This document shows, in pieces, positions 54,168 through 63,748 of a DNA stretch of 64,000 nt (its first letter is position 1; each line of letters opens with the position of its first letter). Origin of the DNA: Alistipes sp. (lineage in GTDB: Bacteria > Bacteroidota > Bacteroidia > Bacteroidales > Rikenellaceae); contig JALFNK010000011.1 of assembly GCA_022782405.1 (NCBI GenBank), positions 1-64,000 on the forward strand, read 5' to 3'. The notes beneath the pieces were generated by a model. The model searched no databases. It saw nothing but the letters and a program-made list of their open reading frames with translations, and was not told where the DNA came from. The position numbers and the translations under genes are program-made.

Positions 54168-55274
54168 ATGAAAATTGCCCTTTTGACCCTCCCTCTCCAT
54201 GCCAACTACGGCGGCATACTCCAGGCCTTCGCGCTGAAAAGCTACCTCGAGCAATTCGGCCACGAGGTGTGGCTCATCGACAACCGTCGGCGCGAGCAAC
54301 CCGTCGGCAATTTGTTTCTCTGGACGGTGCTGCGCCGGACCGTGGAATCGCTGTTCCACCACAAGGATATATTCGCCGAGCTGAACGATGCCCGCACCCG
54401 GGACTACAAAAGATCGGAAATCGAGAAGTTCATCTACCGTCATCTGTCGCCGCGCACCATTGCCGTCTACGACGAAGCAGACTATGCCGCGCTCCGCGAC
54501 GAAGGATTCGATCTGTTCGTCGTGGGCAGCGACCAGGTCTGGCGCCCGCGCTATGCCAAGGAGGTCGATCCCTATTTCTTCTCGTTTCTTGCAGGAAGCC
54601 CGCTGCGGCGCATCTCCTATGCCGCATCGTTAGGCACCGCGGCCTGCGAGTTCGACCAGCGGGCAAAGGAGCGTTACGCCCGTCTGCTGGCAGAATTTTC
54701 GGGTGTTTCCGTACGGGAGAAGTCGGGCGTCCGGCAGTGCCGGGACTATTTCGGATACGATGGGGCCCGGCAGGTTCTCGATCCCACACTGCTGCTGACG
54801 GCCGGACAATACGAAACATTCCTTAAACAGGGAACTGCCTCCAACGATACGCTGTTCTGCTATATCTTCCAGATAAAAAGCGACATGCGCCGGGCTCTCG
54901 GACGCCTGGCGTCGCAACAGGGCTGTCGGATCGTCCACCGTACGGACCGCGCCGTGGACAGCAACGGGAAAATGCCGGGCATCGAACAATGGCTCACCGA
55001 GCTGCACGACGCCCGTTGCGTAATCACCGATTCGTTCCACGCCTGCGTCTTCAGCATTCTCTTTCACAAGCCCTTCGTCGTCTGCATCAACCATCGGCGC
55101 GGCTCGGCCCGCATAGAATCCCTGTTGGAGCTATTCGGACTCGAAAGCCGGATCGTGGATTCCGGCTCGGAATTGGCGGCGGTTCTCGATGTCGCGATCG
55201 ACTGGAACGCCGTGGACCGGAAGCTGGAAGTCTGCCGGGCCGATTCCCGGGCATTCCTCTCTTCCTATATTTAA
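54168..55274 (+). CDS. Polysaccharide pyruvyl transferase family protein
   Basis: 368 aa, the WcaK/AmsJ/CsaB family with a GT-B-like fold. Motifs: ALLTLPLHANYGGILQAFAL at the start, FVVGSDQVWRP in the middle (~115-130), VSVREKSGVRQC, and ITDSFHACVFSILFHKPFVV near the C-terminus. The family adds ketal pyruvate to sugars or, in some members, does other glycan modifications. It is paired with the F420-beta-like gene, but no glycosyltransferase or flippase lies near, so the pair is isolated. It converges with ybaK, leaving 18 bases between. Confidence 0.88.
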   Translation: MKIALLTLPLHANYGGILQAFALKSYLEQFGHEVWLIDNRRREQPVGNLFLWTVLRRTVESLFHHKDIFAELNDARTRDYKRSEIEKFIYRHLSPRTIAVYDEADYAALRDEGFDLFVVGSDQVWRPRYAKEVDPYFFSFLAGSPLRRISYAASLGTAACEFDQRAKERYARLLAEFSGVSVREKSGVRQCRDYFGYDGARQVLDPTLLLTAGQYETFLKQGTASNDTLFCYIFQIKSDMRRALGRLASQQGCRIVHRTDRAVDSNGKMPGIEQWLTELHDARCVITDSFHACVFSILFHKPFVVCINHRRGSARIESLLELFGLESRIVDSGSELAAVLDVAIDWNAVDRKLEVCRADSRAFLSSYI

Positions 55275-55292
55275 TTGACGGGGCTAACGGAG

Positions 55293-55784
55293 CTACGCCT
55301 CACGGCTGATATCGGCTACCGTGGCATGTACATATCCGATCAACGCCTCGGGAGCGACCTTCAGCTGCAACCCCCGCACGCCGGCACTGACATAGATGAA
55401 CGGACGCCCTTCGACAGAGCGGTGGATGAAGGTCGGAAAGCTCTTTTTCATGCCGACGGGCGAACAGCCGCCGCGGATATACCCCGTTACGGGCAACAGC
55501 TCCTTCATCGGAATCAGATCGACCTTCTTGTTCCCCGACACGCGGGCCACAGCTTTGAGATCGACCTCATGATGCCCGGGAACGACACAGACGAAGTAAC
55601 CCGTCCTGTCTCCCTTCAGGACAAGCGTCTTGAAGACGCTCTCGATATCTTCGCCCAACTGTTCGGCCACATGCTGGGCCGAAAGATGCTCCTCATCGAC
55701 GGCATACGGAACCAGTTCATAAGGTATTTTCGCCCGGTCGAGCAGGCGTGCGGCATTCGTCTTTTCGATTTTGGTATGGCTCAT
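55293..55784 (-). CDS. ybaK: YbaK/EbsC-type Cys-tRNA(Pro) deacylase
   Basis: 163 aa from ATG at 55784. It clears mischarged Cys from tRNA-Pro in trans. Motifs: TNAARLLDRAKIPYELVPY, FKTLVLKGDRTGYFVCVVPG, KAVARVSGNKKVDLIPMKEL and TGYIRGGCSPVGMKK (the GGxSPxG-type loop of the YbaK family). A minus-strand -7 box (TATTTTTG) lies at 55810-55817. The longer open frame up to 56003 overlaps the HAD gene and its promoter and is not coding. Confidence 0.93.
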   Translation of the reverse strand: MSHTKIEKTNAARLLDRAKIPYELVPYAVDEEHLSAQHVAEQLGEDIESVFKTLVLKGDRTGYFVCVVPGHHEVDLKAVARVSGNKKVDLIPMKELLPVTGYIRGGCSPVGMKKSFPTFIHRSVEGRPFIYVSAGVRGLQLKVAPEALIGYVHATVADISREA

Positions 55785-55893
55785 GGCTCTGATATCTTCG
55801 TTGTCGGCGCAAAAATAGTTCAAAATCCCGGATTCCGTACGATTTTTCTTTCCCGAAAATCGCCGGCCGCGGGGATTCGGGAAAGAAATAAAT

Positions 55894-55924
55894 TTGGCAT
55901 TGCCACCGTCATGCGTTATCTTTG
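55894..55924 (+). promoter_or_regulatory. Promoter of the HAD phosphatase gene
   Basis: TTG at 55894-55896, a 20-base spacer and -7 box TATCTTTG at 55917-55924. It ends 21 bases before the ATG at 55946 and is back to back with the ybaK promoter. Confidence 0.65.
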
Positions 55925-55945
55925 CGCCCGAAAAACGAATCCGCG

Positions 55946-56611
55946 ATGAAAAAAGCTGCGCTGTTCGACATGGACGGGACGCTGGTGGACAACACGCCGG
56001 CACACTTGAGAGCCTTCTCGGTCTTCTGCGACCGCTACGGCATCCGCGACTGGGCCGAAAAGCTCAAGGGGGTCTACGGCATGGGCAATGAGGACATCAT
56101 GCGGCGCATTCTCCCCGAGGAGGTGATCCGCACGAAGGGCATCGACGCCCTGGCCGACGAAAAGGAGGCCATTTACCGTGAGCTGTACGCCCCGGAAATC
56201 CACCCCATCGAAGGACTGCGTGCACTGCTCGACCGGCTCCGGACATCGGGAATCCGCTGTGCGGTCGGATCGTCGGGATGTATGGCCAATGTGGAGTTTG
56301 TCCTGCAGCACTGCGGCATCGACGACTGTTTCGACGCCCGCATCTCGGGCGACCGGGTATCCCGCTGCAAACCCGATCCGGAGATCTACCTCCGGGCTGC
56401 GGAGGCACTGGAGGTTGCGCCGGCCGACTGCGTCGTCTTCGAAGACGCCCTGGCCGGCATCGAATCGGCCCGGCGTGCAGGAGCCGGACGCATCGTCGCC
56501 CTGGCGACGACCCTTCCGCGCGAGACGCTTCTCGACGAGGGGCATCCGGACCGCATCATCCGCACCTATGCCGAAATCACGGACGAAGATCTGACTCAAA
56601 TATTTTCCTGA
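55946..56611 (+). CDS. HAD-family hydrolase (beta-phosphoglucomutase-like)
   Basis: 221 aa from ATG at 55946. Motif I is FDMDGTLVDN (nucleophile Asp about 8). A helical cap domain follows (~16-85). Motif II is VGSSG, motif III is SRCKPDPEIY, and motif IV is VVFEDALAGIESA. The pattern VGSSG...KPDPE...EDxxxGIxA is that of the subfamily with beta-phosphoglucomutase and small sugar-phosphate phosphatases. The exact substrate cannot be told. It is followed after 3 bases by a DUF486 gene, so the two form an operon. Confidence 0.88.
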   Translation: MKKAALFDMDGTLVDNTPAHLRAFSVFCDRYGIRDWAEKLKGVYGMGNEDIMRRILPEEVIRTKGIDALADEKEAIYRELYAPEIHPIEGLRALLDRLRTSGIRCAVGSSGCMANVEFVLQHCGIDDCFDARISGDRVSRCKPDPEIYLRAAEALEVAPADCVVFEDALAGIESARRAGAGRIVALATTLPRETLLDEGHPDRIIRTYAEITDEDLTQIFS

Positions 56612-56614
56612 CAT

Positions 56615-56980
56615 ATGTTCCGAGGTATATCAACCGTCGTGCTGCTCGTCGTTTCCAACGCCTTCATGACGCTGGCCTGGTACGGGCATATCGCCTTCAA
56701 GTCCAAGCTCGAGCGCTTCGGACTAATGGCCATCGTACTCTTCAGCTGGTGCATCGCCCTGTTCGAGTACTGTTTCCAGGTTCCGGCCAACCGCATCGGA
56801 TCGGCCGAATTCGGAGGTCCCTTCTCAATCTGGGAGCTGAAGGTCATCCAGGAGGTGGTCTCCCTTTCGGTATTCACGGTCTTCGCACTGGTCTTCATGC
56901 GCTCGGATTCCCTGCGCTGGAACCACCTGGCAGGGTTTCTCTGCCTGATTCTGGCCGTCTATTTCATCTTCCGGAAATAA
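56615..56980 (+). CDS. DMT-family membrane protein (DUF486)
   Basis: 121 aa with four membrane helices (~5-24, ~35-52, ~75-95 and ~103-118). The motifs NAFMTLAWYGHIAFK, ALFEYCFQVPANRIG and IWELKVIQEVVSLSVFTVF are those of the small DUF486 family in the drug/metabolite transporter superfamily. The substrate is unknown. It is co-transcribed with the HAD gene and followed by a terminator. Confidence 0.88.
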   Translation: MFRGISTVVLLVVSNAFMTLAWYGHIAFKSKLERFGLMAIVLFSWCIALFEYCFQVPANRIGSAEFGGPFSIWELKVIQEVVSLSVFTVFALVFMRSDSLRWNHLAGFLCLILAVYFIFRK

Positions 56981-57002
56981 TTTCGGCTCTACACTTATTC
57001 CA

Positions 57003-57033
57003 AAAGGCGGATCTTCCAGGAAGGTCCGCCTTT
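57003..57033 (+). terminator. Terminator after the HAD-DUF486 operon
   Basis: AAAGGCGGA (57003-57011) pairs with TCCGCCTTT (57025-57033), with inner CTTCC/GGAAG pairing continuing the stem to a small loop. The T-run is short but present in the 3' arm. Confidence 0.65.
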
Positions 57034-57153
57034 CATCATATGTGCCATCCATGCGGGACTTCCATCATCGATAGCAAACGAAATCACACAAAAATCCCGC
57101 ATCATCGGAAAAGACCTCGGAATCGCACATTTTCACACATTCCGATTCGGAAC

Positions 57154-57247
57154 GAAATAGATATAATTTCATTTTGATATGGAATATTTCACAAACAAAA
57201 GAGAAGAACCGCACGAATTCGAAACTAAATGAAATAAATTTTATTTC
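57154..57247 (+). promoter_or_regulatory. Two 17-bp palindromic operator-like sites before the glp genes
   Basis: GAAATAGATATAATTTC (57154-57170) and GAAATAAATTTTATTTC (57231-57247) are both inverted repeats and share 14 of 17 bases. They lie in the AT-rich leader before glpA, 77 bases apart. They look like binding sites of one dimeric repressor or activator of glycerol use; no such regulator is in the window. The rest of 57034-57307 is AT-rich with no gene. Confidence 0.5.
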
Positions 57248-57287
57248 GTTTTATTTTGTTTTTACGAAGAACATTTTTATATTTGCA

Positions 57288-57295
57288 GCAGATTA
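57288..57295 (+). promoter_or_regulatory. -7 box of the glp operon
   Basis: TATATTTG, an exact match, 12 bases before the glpA ATG at 57308. The upstream palindrome at 57231-57247 is about 40-57 bases before it, close to the place of a -33 element. No TTG at normal spacing is present. Confidence 0.55.
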
Positions 57296-57307
57296 ATCTA
57301 CCGACTT

Positions 57308-58924
57308 ATGAACAAGACGTACGACGTCATCATTATCGGCGGCGGAGCCACCGGAGCGGGCATTGCCAGAGACTGCTCGCTCCGGGGAATCAAGGCCCTG
57401 CTGCTCGAGCGCTCCGACATCGCGACCGGTGCCACGGGACGCAACCACGGGTTGCTCCACAGCGGTGCCCGCTACGCCGTAACGGACCGGGAATCGGCCG
57501 AGGAGTGCATCCGTGAAAACATGATTCTGCGCAGGATCGCCGCGCATTGCGTCGAGGAAACCGACGGACTCTTCATCACGCTTCCCGAAGACGGACTGGA
57601 GTACCAGGCCCGTTTTGTCGAGGCGTGCCGTGCAGCCGGAATCCGGGCCGACATCCTCGATCCCGATCTGGCCCGGCGGCTGGAGCCAGCGGCCAACCCG
57701 GCCCTGATCGGTGCCGTGCGCGTTCCCGACGGAGCCGTGGACCCCTTCCGGCTCACCGCATCGAACATCCTCGACGCCCGAGCCCACGGCGCCGAAATCC
57801 GCACCTACGTCGAGGTCCGGGAACTTCTCCGCGAACAGGACCGCATTGTCGGCGTACGCGCCTACGACCACCGCACGCACAGTGAAGAGAATCTTTACGC
57901 CCGGGTGGTGGTCAATGCCGGAGGCATCTGGGGCCACGGCATCGCAGCCAAGGCGGGGATCGTGGTCAACATGCTTCCCGCAAAGGGAGCCCTGCTGATT
58001 TTCGGACACCGCGTGAACCGCATGGTGCTCAACCGCTGCCGCAAGCCGGCCGATGCCGACATTCTGGTTCCGGGCGACACGATTTCACTGATCGGCACCA
58101 CGTCGAGCAAGATTCCTTTCGACCAGATCGACAATATGGTCATTACCCCCGACGAGGTCGATATTCTGTTGCGTGAGGGCGAGAAACTCTCGCCGCAGCT
58201 GGCCACGACACGCATCCTGCGCGCTTACGCAGGCGTACGTCCGCTGGTCGCTTCGGACGACGACCCGAGCGGCCGTACGGTCAGCCGCGGCATCGTGCTG
58301 CTGGACCACGCCTCGCGCGACGGCATGGAGGGCTTCATTACCATCACAGGTGGCAAGCTGATGACCTACCGCCTGATGGCCGAGTGGGCCACGGACCTCA
58401 TCTGCAAGAAGATCGGCAATTCGGAAAAGTGCCGCACGGCCGAAATTCCCCTTCCCGGCTCCACCGAAAAACGCGAGGAGGTCGAGAAGAAGATCAGCCG
58501 CAAGCCGCTGACTCAGCGCCGCTCGGCCATCTCGCGCCACGGCGATCTGGCGACACGCATCGACAGCGGCGACTCGCTCAAGAACAGCCTCGTCTGCGAA
58601 TGCGAGGAGGTCTCGATCGGCGAGGTGGAATATGCCATGGAGCACCTTTCGGTGAACAATCTGGTCGATCTGCGCCGGCGTACGCGCATCGGCATGGGCA
58701 CCTGTCAGGGCGAGTTGTGCGCCTGCCGGGCCGCTGGCCTCATGGGCCGCAGGGATGCCGTTTGCGCCAGGAAGGCCAAGGCCGATCTGGTCTCCTTCCT
58801 CAATGAACGCTGGAAGGGCATGCAGCCAATCGCCTGGGGCGACACGCTGCGCGAAAGCGAATACACGACCTGGATTTACGAGGGCGTGTGCGGATTGTCG
58901 GACGATAAAAACACTGCGCAATGA
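57308..58924 (+). CDS. glpA: Anaerobic glycerol-3-phosphate dehydrogenase subunit A
   Basis: 538 aa. The FAD-binding motif is VIIIGGGATGAGIARDCSLR at the N-terminus, and the DAO catalytic fold runs to about residue 360 with GRNHGLLHSGARYAV. A C-terminal BFD-like [2Fe-2S] domain has CECEEVSIGEV and GTCQGELCACR. It oxidises glycerol-3-phosphate to dihydroxyacetone phosphate at the membrane in a complex with GlpB and GlpC, passing electrons to menaquinone. It overlaps glpB by ATGA. Length is normal. Confidence 0.95.
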   Translation: MNKTYDVIIIGGGATGAGIARDCSLRGIKALLLERSDIATGATGRNHGLLHSGARYAVTDRESAEECIRENMILRRIAAHCVEETDGLFITLPEDGLEYQARFVEACRAAGIRADILDPDLARRLEPAANPALIGAVRVPDGAVDPFRLTASNILDARAHGAEIRTYVEVRELLREQDRIVGVRAYDHRTHSEENLYARVVVNAGGIWGHGIAAKAGIVVNMLPAKGALLIFGHRVNRMVLNRCRKPADADILVPGDTISLIGTTSSKIPFDQIDNMVITPDEVDILLREGEKLSPQLATTRILRAYAGVRPLVASDDDPSGRTVSRGIVLLDHASRDGMEGFITITGGKLMTYRLMAEWATDLICKKIGNSEKCRTAEIPLPGSTEKREEVEKKISRKPLTQRRSAISRHGDLATRIDSGDSLKNSLVCECEEVSIGEVEYAMEHLSVNNLVDLRRRTRIGMGTCQGELCACRAAGLMGRRDAVCARKAKADLVSFLNERWKGMQPIAWGDTLRESEYTTWIYEGVCGLSDDKNTAQ

Positions 58925-60180
58925 AATTCGATACGGTAATCATCGGCGGAGGTCTCGCAGGCATGGTCTGCGGCATCCGTCTGACCGAGGCGGGCAAGCG
59001 CTGCGCCATCGTTTCGCAGGGACAGAGCGCCCTGCACTTCTCTTCTGGCTCGTTCGACCTGCTCTCGAAGCTGCCCGACGGCACCGACATAGAGGATCCG
59101 CTGGCGGGTATCGCGGCGCTCGGACGCACGAATCCCGAACACCCCTATGCCGTCATGGGCGCAAAACGTTGTGAGAAATACGCCCTTGAGGCTCCGGAGC
59201 TGCTGCGGGCCGCGGGCATACCGGTATCGGGCGACTGTCGGCGGAACCACTGCCGCATCACCCCCATGGGCAAGGCCCGCGCCACCTGGCTGACGATCGA
59301 CGGTTACCTCACGGCCGAAGCTCCGGAACGGCTGCCATTCCGCAAGGTATGCATCGCGAATGTAGAGGGATTTCTGGATTTCTATCCCGAATTCATCGCC
59401 GAAGAGTTCCGCAAATCCGGCATCGAGTGCACCTTCGCATCGATAAACCTGCCCGATCTGGAGCAGATCCGCCGGAATCCGAGCGAAATGCGCTCGGCCA
59501 ACATCGCCCGGGTCTTCGACCACGAACAGAACCTCGAGGCGCTGGCCGCACAGATACGGGATGCCGCCGCAACGTGCGACGCACTGATTCTTCCGGCCAT
59601 TATCGGACTCAACCGCAACGACTCGCTCGAAGTGCTGCGCGCGAAACTCCCGACGCCGCTCTACCTGCTCCCCACCCTTCCGCCGTCGATCCCAGGCATC
59701 CGGGCCCAGCAGGCGCTCCAGCATCGGTTCCGCGCACTCGGCGGCGAATACTTCCTGGGCGACAGCGTGCTGCGGGCCGAATACGAAGGGGGCCGCGTAA
59801 AGCGGATATTTACGGCCAATCATGGCAACATTCCCTTCGAGGCCGACTCTTTCGTACTGGCTTCGGGAAGTTTCTTCAGCCGGGGGCTCGTGGCTACGCC
59901 CGACCGGATCGTCGAGCCCGTCTTCGAGGCCGATACGGTCCATACGCCCGACCGGTCGCAGTGGTACACGCTGCGCTTCTTCGGCCGACAGAACTACCAG
60001 GCATTCGGCGTATGCACCGACTCGTCGCTGCACGTCATACGCAAGGGTGAAGCAATCGGCAATCTCTATGGTGCCGGCGCCGGACTGGCCGGTTTCCACC
60101 CCGTACAGGAGGGATGCGGCGCCGGTGTGTCGCTGCTCTCGGCCCTCTATGTCGCAGATGAGATCCTAAACAGCAAATGA
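58921..60180 (+). CDS. glpB: Anaerobic glycerol-3-phosphate dehydrogenase subunit B
   Basis: 419 aa. A dinucleotide-binding N-terminus (VIIGGGLAGMVCGIRLTEAG) and a C-terminal FAD-associated GAGAGLAGFHPVQEGCGAGV are typical. It is an FMN/FAD-dependent subunit between GlpA and the Fe-S subunit GlpC. It overlaps both neighbours by ATGA, so the three subunits are made in equal amounts. Confidence 0.93.
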   Translation: MKFDTVIIGGGLAGMVCGIRLTEAGKRCAIVSQGQSALHFSSGSFDLLSKLPDGTDIEDPLAGIAALGRTNPEHPYAVMGAKRCEKYALEAPELLRAAGIPVSGDCRRNHCRITPMGKARATWLTIDGYLTAEAPERLPFRKVCIANVEGFLDFYPEFIAEEFRKSGIECTFASINLPDLEQIRRNPSEMRSANIARVFDHEQNLEALAAQIRDAAATCDALILPAIIGLNRNDSLEVLRAKLPTPLYLLPTLPPSIPGIRAQQALQHRFRALGGEYFLGDSVLRAEYEGGRVKRIFTANHGNIPFEADSFVLASGSFFSRGLVATPDRIVEPVFEADTVHTPDRSQWYTLRFFGRQNYQAFGVCTDSSLHVIRKGEAIGNLYGAGAGLAGFHPVQEGCGAGVSLLSALYVADEILNSK

Positions 60181-61406
60181 CTATGAATACGCAACAGAAT
60201 ACCGTCAGCGAAAACAATTTCGAGCAGTGCATCAAGTGCACGGTCTGCACCGTCTACTGCCCCGTAGCCGCCGTGAATCCGGATTATCCCGGTCCCAAGC
60301 AGGCCGGTCCCGACGGAGAGCGTCTGCGTCTGAAGCGTCCGGACTTCTTCGATGCAGCCCTGAAATACTGCATGAACTGCAAGCGTTGCGAGGTGGCCTG
60401 CCCCTCGAACGTCCGCATCGGCGACATCATCCAGGCCGCACGCATCAAGTACGGCCCGCAGCGCAACACCTCGCCGCGCAACTTCGTGCTGGCCAACACG
60501 GATCTCGTGGGTACGCTCGCCACACCCTTCGCGCCGATCGTCAATACGGCTGTTTCCCTCAAACCCGTCCGGTTCATGATGGATAAGGTGATGGGCATCG
60601 ACCACCGGCGCATCTTCCCCAAATACGCACACGGCACCTTCACTGCATGGTACCGCAAACACGCAGCCGCAGCGCAGGAGGCCTTTCCGCGTCAGGTGAG
60701 CTACTTCCACGGCTGTTATGTAAACTACAACAACCCGCAGCTGGGCAAGGACCTCATCCGCATCATGAATGCCCTGGGCTACGGCGTGCGCCTGCTCGAC
60801 AAGGAGAAATGCTGCGGCGTGGCGCTCATCTCCAACGGTCTTTACAAGCAGGCCCGGCGGCAGGCCAAGACCAACCTTGCGTCAATCCGCACGGCCGTAA
60901 ACGACCGCAAACTCGATGTCATCACCACCTCCTCGACCTGCACCTTCACGCTGCGCGACGAGTATCCGCACCTGCTCAAACTGCGGAATGAGGATGTCCG
61001 CGACCATATCGAACTGGCAACGCGCTATCTCTACCGACTGCTGCAGAAGAACCGGGACCAGCTGAAATTCAAGGACACGACGCCGCTGCGTGTGGCTTAC
61101 CACACCCCCTGCCACATGGAAAAGATGGGCTGGGCCTACTATTCGATCGAGTTGCTGCGCATGATCCCGGGCGTCGAGGTCATCGTCCTCGACTCGCAGT
61201 GCTGCGGCATTGCCGGCACTTACGGCTTCAAGAAGGAGAACTACCACACCTCGCAGGCCGTGGGTGAAGGACTTTTCCGCCAGATCGAGGCTTCGGGCGC
61301 CGATCTGGTAGCCACCGACTGCGAGACCTGCAAGTGGCAGATCGAGATGTCCACGAGCAAACGATGCGAGCACCCGCTGTCGATTCTCGCCTCGCGGCTG
61401 GCCTGA
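60177..61406 (+). CDS. glpC: Anaerobic glycerol-3-phosphate dehydrogenase subunit C
   Basis: 409 aa. Two [4Fe-4S] motifs, CIKCTVCTVYCP and CMNCKRCEVACP, are at the N-terminus. Two CCG-type domains follow (VSYFHGCYVNYNNPQLGKDL with KCCG; HTPCHMEKMG with SQCCGIAGTYG), which bind further Fe-S clusters in this family. It anchors GlpAB and passes electrons to the quinone pool. ATG at 60177 overlaps the glpB stop; ATG at 60183 is also possible. Confidence 0.93.
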   Translation: MTMNTQQNTVSENNFEQCIKCTVCTVYCPVAAVNPDYPGPKQAGPDGERLRLKRPDFFDAALKYCMNCKRCEVACPSNVRIGDIIQAARIKYGPQRNTSPRNFVLANTDLVGTLATPFAPIVNTAVSLKPVRFMMDKVMGIDHRRIFPKYAHGTFTAWYRKHAAAAQEAFPRQVSYFHGCYVNYNNPQLGKDLIRIMNALGYGVRLLDKEKCCGVALISNGLYKQARRQAKTNLASIRTAVNDRKLDVITTSSTCTFTLRDEYPHLLKLRNEDVRDHIELATRYLYRLLQKNRDQLKFKDTTPLRVAYHTPCHMEKMGWAYYSIELLRMIPGVEVIVLDSQCCGIAGTYGFKKENYHTSQAVGEGLFRQIEASGADLVATDCETCKWQIEMSTSKRCEHPLSILASRLA

Positions 61407-61460
61407 CATTGCTGCCGAAAAACGAATTATTCACTAACCAACCGATAATAATCTGAACCT

Positions 61461-62954
61461 ATGAAACAGTACATTCTTGCACTCGACCAGGGAACGAGCA
61501 GCTCCCGGGCCATTGTCTTCGACGAAAAGGGCACGACATGCGCCGTGGCACAGCGCGAATTCCGCCAGATCTTCCCCCAGTCGGGCTGGGTGGAGCATGA
61601 CCCCCACGAAATCTGGTCCTCGCAGGCTTCGGTCATCGCCGAGGCAATCACGACACTCGACATCAACGGTCTGAACATTGCCGGTATCGGCATCACCAAC
61701 CAGCGCGAGACCACCATCGTGTGGGATTCCGAAACCGAGGAGCCGATCTACAATGCGATCGTATGGCAGGACCGCCGTACGTCGGACTACTGCGACGAGT
61801 TGAAAAAGCAGGGCGTAACCGACATGATCCGCCAGAAGACCGGACTGATCATCGACGCCTACTTCAGCGCCACGAAGATCAAATGGATCCTCGACAACGT
61901 CCCCGGAGCCCGCAAACGCGCCGAGAAGGGCAAGCTGCTCTTCGGTACGGTCGATACATGGCTCATCTGGCGCCTGACGCGCGGTGAGGTGCATGTTACC
62001 GACGTGAGCAACGCCTCGCGCACGATGCTCTTCAACATCAACACGTTGGAGTGGGATCAGGAACTGCTGGACCTGTTCGACATTCCGCGTTCGATGATGC
62101 CCGAGGTGAAGTCCTCGAGCGAGGTTTACGGGCACACCAAAACGACGATCTTTGCCCACAAGGTGCCTATCGCAGGTATCGCCGGCGACCAGCAGGCAGC
62201 GCTCTTCGGTCAGATGTGCACCGAGCCGGGCATGGTCAAGAATACCTACGGCACGGGCTGTTTCCTGCTGATGAACAGCGGCGAGAAACCCATCCTTTCG
62301 AAGAACAACCTCATCACGACCGTAGCCTGGAAGATCGGCGACGTGGTGAACTACGCCCTTGAGGGCAGCATCTTCGTCGGCGGCTCGGTCGTACAGTGGC
62401 TGCGCGACGGGCTGGGCGTCATCAAGTCCTCGTCGGAGGTCGAGGCGCTCGCTTCGCAGGTTCCCGACACGAACGGCGTTTACTTTGTTCCGGCTCTGAC
62501 GGGCCTCGGTGCCCCGTGGTGGGACCAGTACGCCCGCGGTACGATCACGGGCATCAGCCGCGGCACGACCACGGCGCACATCGCCCGCGCGGCACTCGAA
62601 GGCATCGCCTATCAGACGATGGACATCACCAACGCCATGTCGCGCGATGCCGGCGTTCCGCTCAAGGAACTCAAGGTCGATGGCGGCGCTTCGCGCAACA
62701 ACCTCCTGATGCAGTTCCAGGCCGATATTCTCGGCACGAAGGTCATCCGTCCGCAGGTTGTCGAGACTACGGCCATGGGTGCCGCCTATCTGGCCGGTCT
62801 GGCCGTTGGCTACTGGTCGAGCATCGACGAGATCCGCAAGCAGTGGCAGATCGACCGTGTCTTCGAGCCCTCATGGGAGGAAGAGAAGGTCCGTGCCGCA
62901 CAGGACGGATGGAAGGACGCCGTCAAGCGCACGTTGAGCGACTACACGAAATAA
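61461..62954 (+). CDS. glpK: Glycerol kinase
   Basis: 497 aa, FGGY carbohydrate kinase. It phosphorylates glycerol to glycerol-3-phosphate. Motifs: [20 protein letters not shown] at the N-terminus, [55 protein letters not shown] and the FGGY signature 2 region [20 protein letters not shown]. Length is that of E. coli GlpK. It starts 54 bases after glpC. Confidence 0.97.
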   Translation: MKQYILALDQGTSSSRAIVFDEKGTTCAVAQREFRQIFPQSGWVEHDPHEIWSSQASVIAEAITTLDINGLNIAGIGITNQRETTIVWDSETEEPIYNAIVWQDRRTSDYCDELKKQGVTDMIRQKTGLIIDAYFSATKIKWILDNVPGARKRAEKGKLLFGTVDTWLIWRLTRGEVHVTDVSNASRTMLFNINTLEWDQELLDLFDIPRSMMPEVKSSSEVYGHTKTTIFAHKVPIAGIAGDQQAALFGQMCTEPGMVKNTYGTGCFLLMNSGEKPILSKNNLITTVAWKIGDVVNYALEGSIFVGGSVVQWLRDGLGVIKSSSEVEALASQVPDTNGVYFVPALTGLGAPWWDQYARGTITGISRGTTTAHIARAALEGIAYQTMDITNAMSRDAGVPLKELKVDGGASRNNLLMQFQADILGTKVIRPQVVETTAMGAAYLAGLAVGYWSSIDEIRKQWQIDRVFEPSWEEEKVRAAQDGWKDAVKRTLSDYTK

Positions 62955-63001
62955 CCTGCCGAACCTGAAACCGACACACCAACCTAAAACCTCAAACTGC
63001 C

Positions 63002-63736
63002 ATGAATGATGTATTTGTAAAGTGCCTGTTCGAATTCATCGGAACGGCCATTCTGGTACTTTTCGGCGACGGCGTCGTCGCCTCGAACTGCCTGAAGAAA
63101 TCGAAAGGCGAGAACGGCGGCTGGGTCGTCATCACACTTGCCTGGGGTCTTGCCGTCATGCTGGGCGTCTTCATTTCGGGCCCCTATTCAGGAGCCCATT
63201 TGAATCCTGCGGTTACGCTGGGTCTGGCAGCCGCCGGCACCTTCAGCTGGAGTCTTGTCGCGCCCTACATCGTGGCACAGATGCTCGGCGGCTTTGTCGG
63301 CGCCGTACTCGTCTATGCCTTCTACAAGGACCATTACGACGCTACGGACGATCCTGCCGTCAAACTGGGAACCTTCTGCACCGCCCCGGCCATCCGCAAC
63401 TACGGCCGCAACTTCTTCAGTGAACTGCTGGGCACCTTCGTGCTCGTCTTCGTGATCCTCGCCCTCTCGATCCAGGGCAATACGCCCGAAGTCGGCATGG
63501 GAGCCCTCGGCGCCTTCCCCGTGGCGATGCTTATCGTCGCACTGGGCATGTCGCTCGGAGGAACTACGGGTTACGCCATCAACCCGGCCCGCGACCTGGC
63601 CCCGCGCCTCGCACACGCCGTGCTGCCCATCAAGGGCAAAGGAACGAACGACTGGGCCTATTCATGGATTCCCGTCGTAGGTCCGCTTGTCGGCGGTGTC
63701 CTGGCTGCCGGAGCCTATTGTCTGATCTTCTGCTAA
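63002..63736 (+). CDS. glpF: Glycerol facilitator (MIP/aquaglyceroporin family)
   Basis: 244 aa with six membrane helices and both pore motifs: NPA in SGAHLNPAVTLGLA and NPA followed by RD in YAINPARDLAPRL. The Asp after the second NPAR is the usual mark of a glycerol rather than water channel. It admits glycerol for GlpK. It lies 47 bases after glpK and 12 bases before an outer-membrane protein gene. Confidence 0.95.
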   Translation: MNDVFVKCLFEFIGTAILVLFGDGVVASNCLKKSKGENGGWVVITLAWGLAVMLGVFISGPYSGAHLNPAVTLGLAAAGTFSWSLVAPYIVAQMLGGFVGAVLVYAFYKDHYDATDDPAVKLGTFCTAPAIRNYGRNFFSELLGTFVLVFVILALSIQGNTPEVGMGALGAFPVAMLIVALGMSLGGTTGYAINPARDLAPRLAHAVLPIKGKGTNDWAYSWIPVVGPLVGGVLAAGAYCLIFC

Positions 63737-63748
63737 TACGTCCCGGCC

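Noticed and set aside
55784-56003. N-terminal extension of YbaK to 236 aa
   Set aside because: The extra residues overlap the promoter and start of the HAD gene. The family begins at the ATG at 55784.
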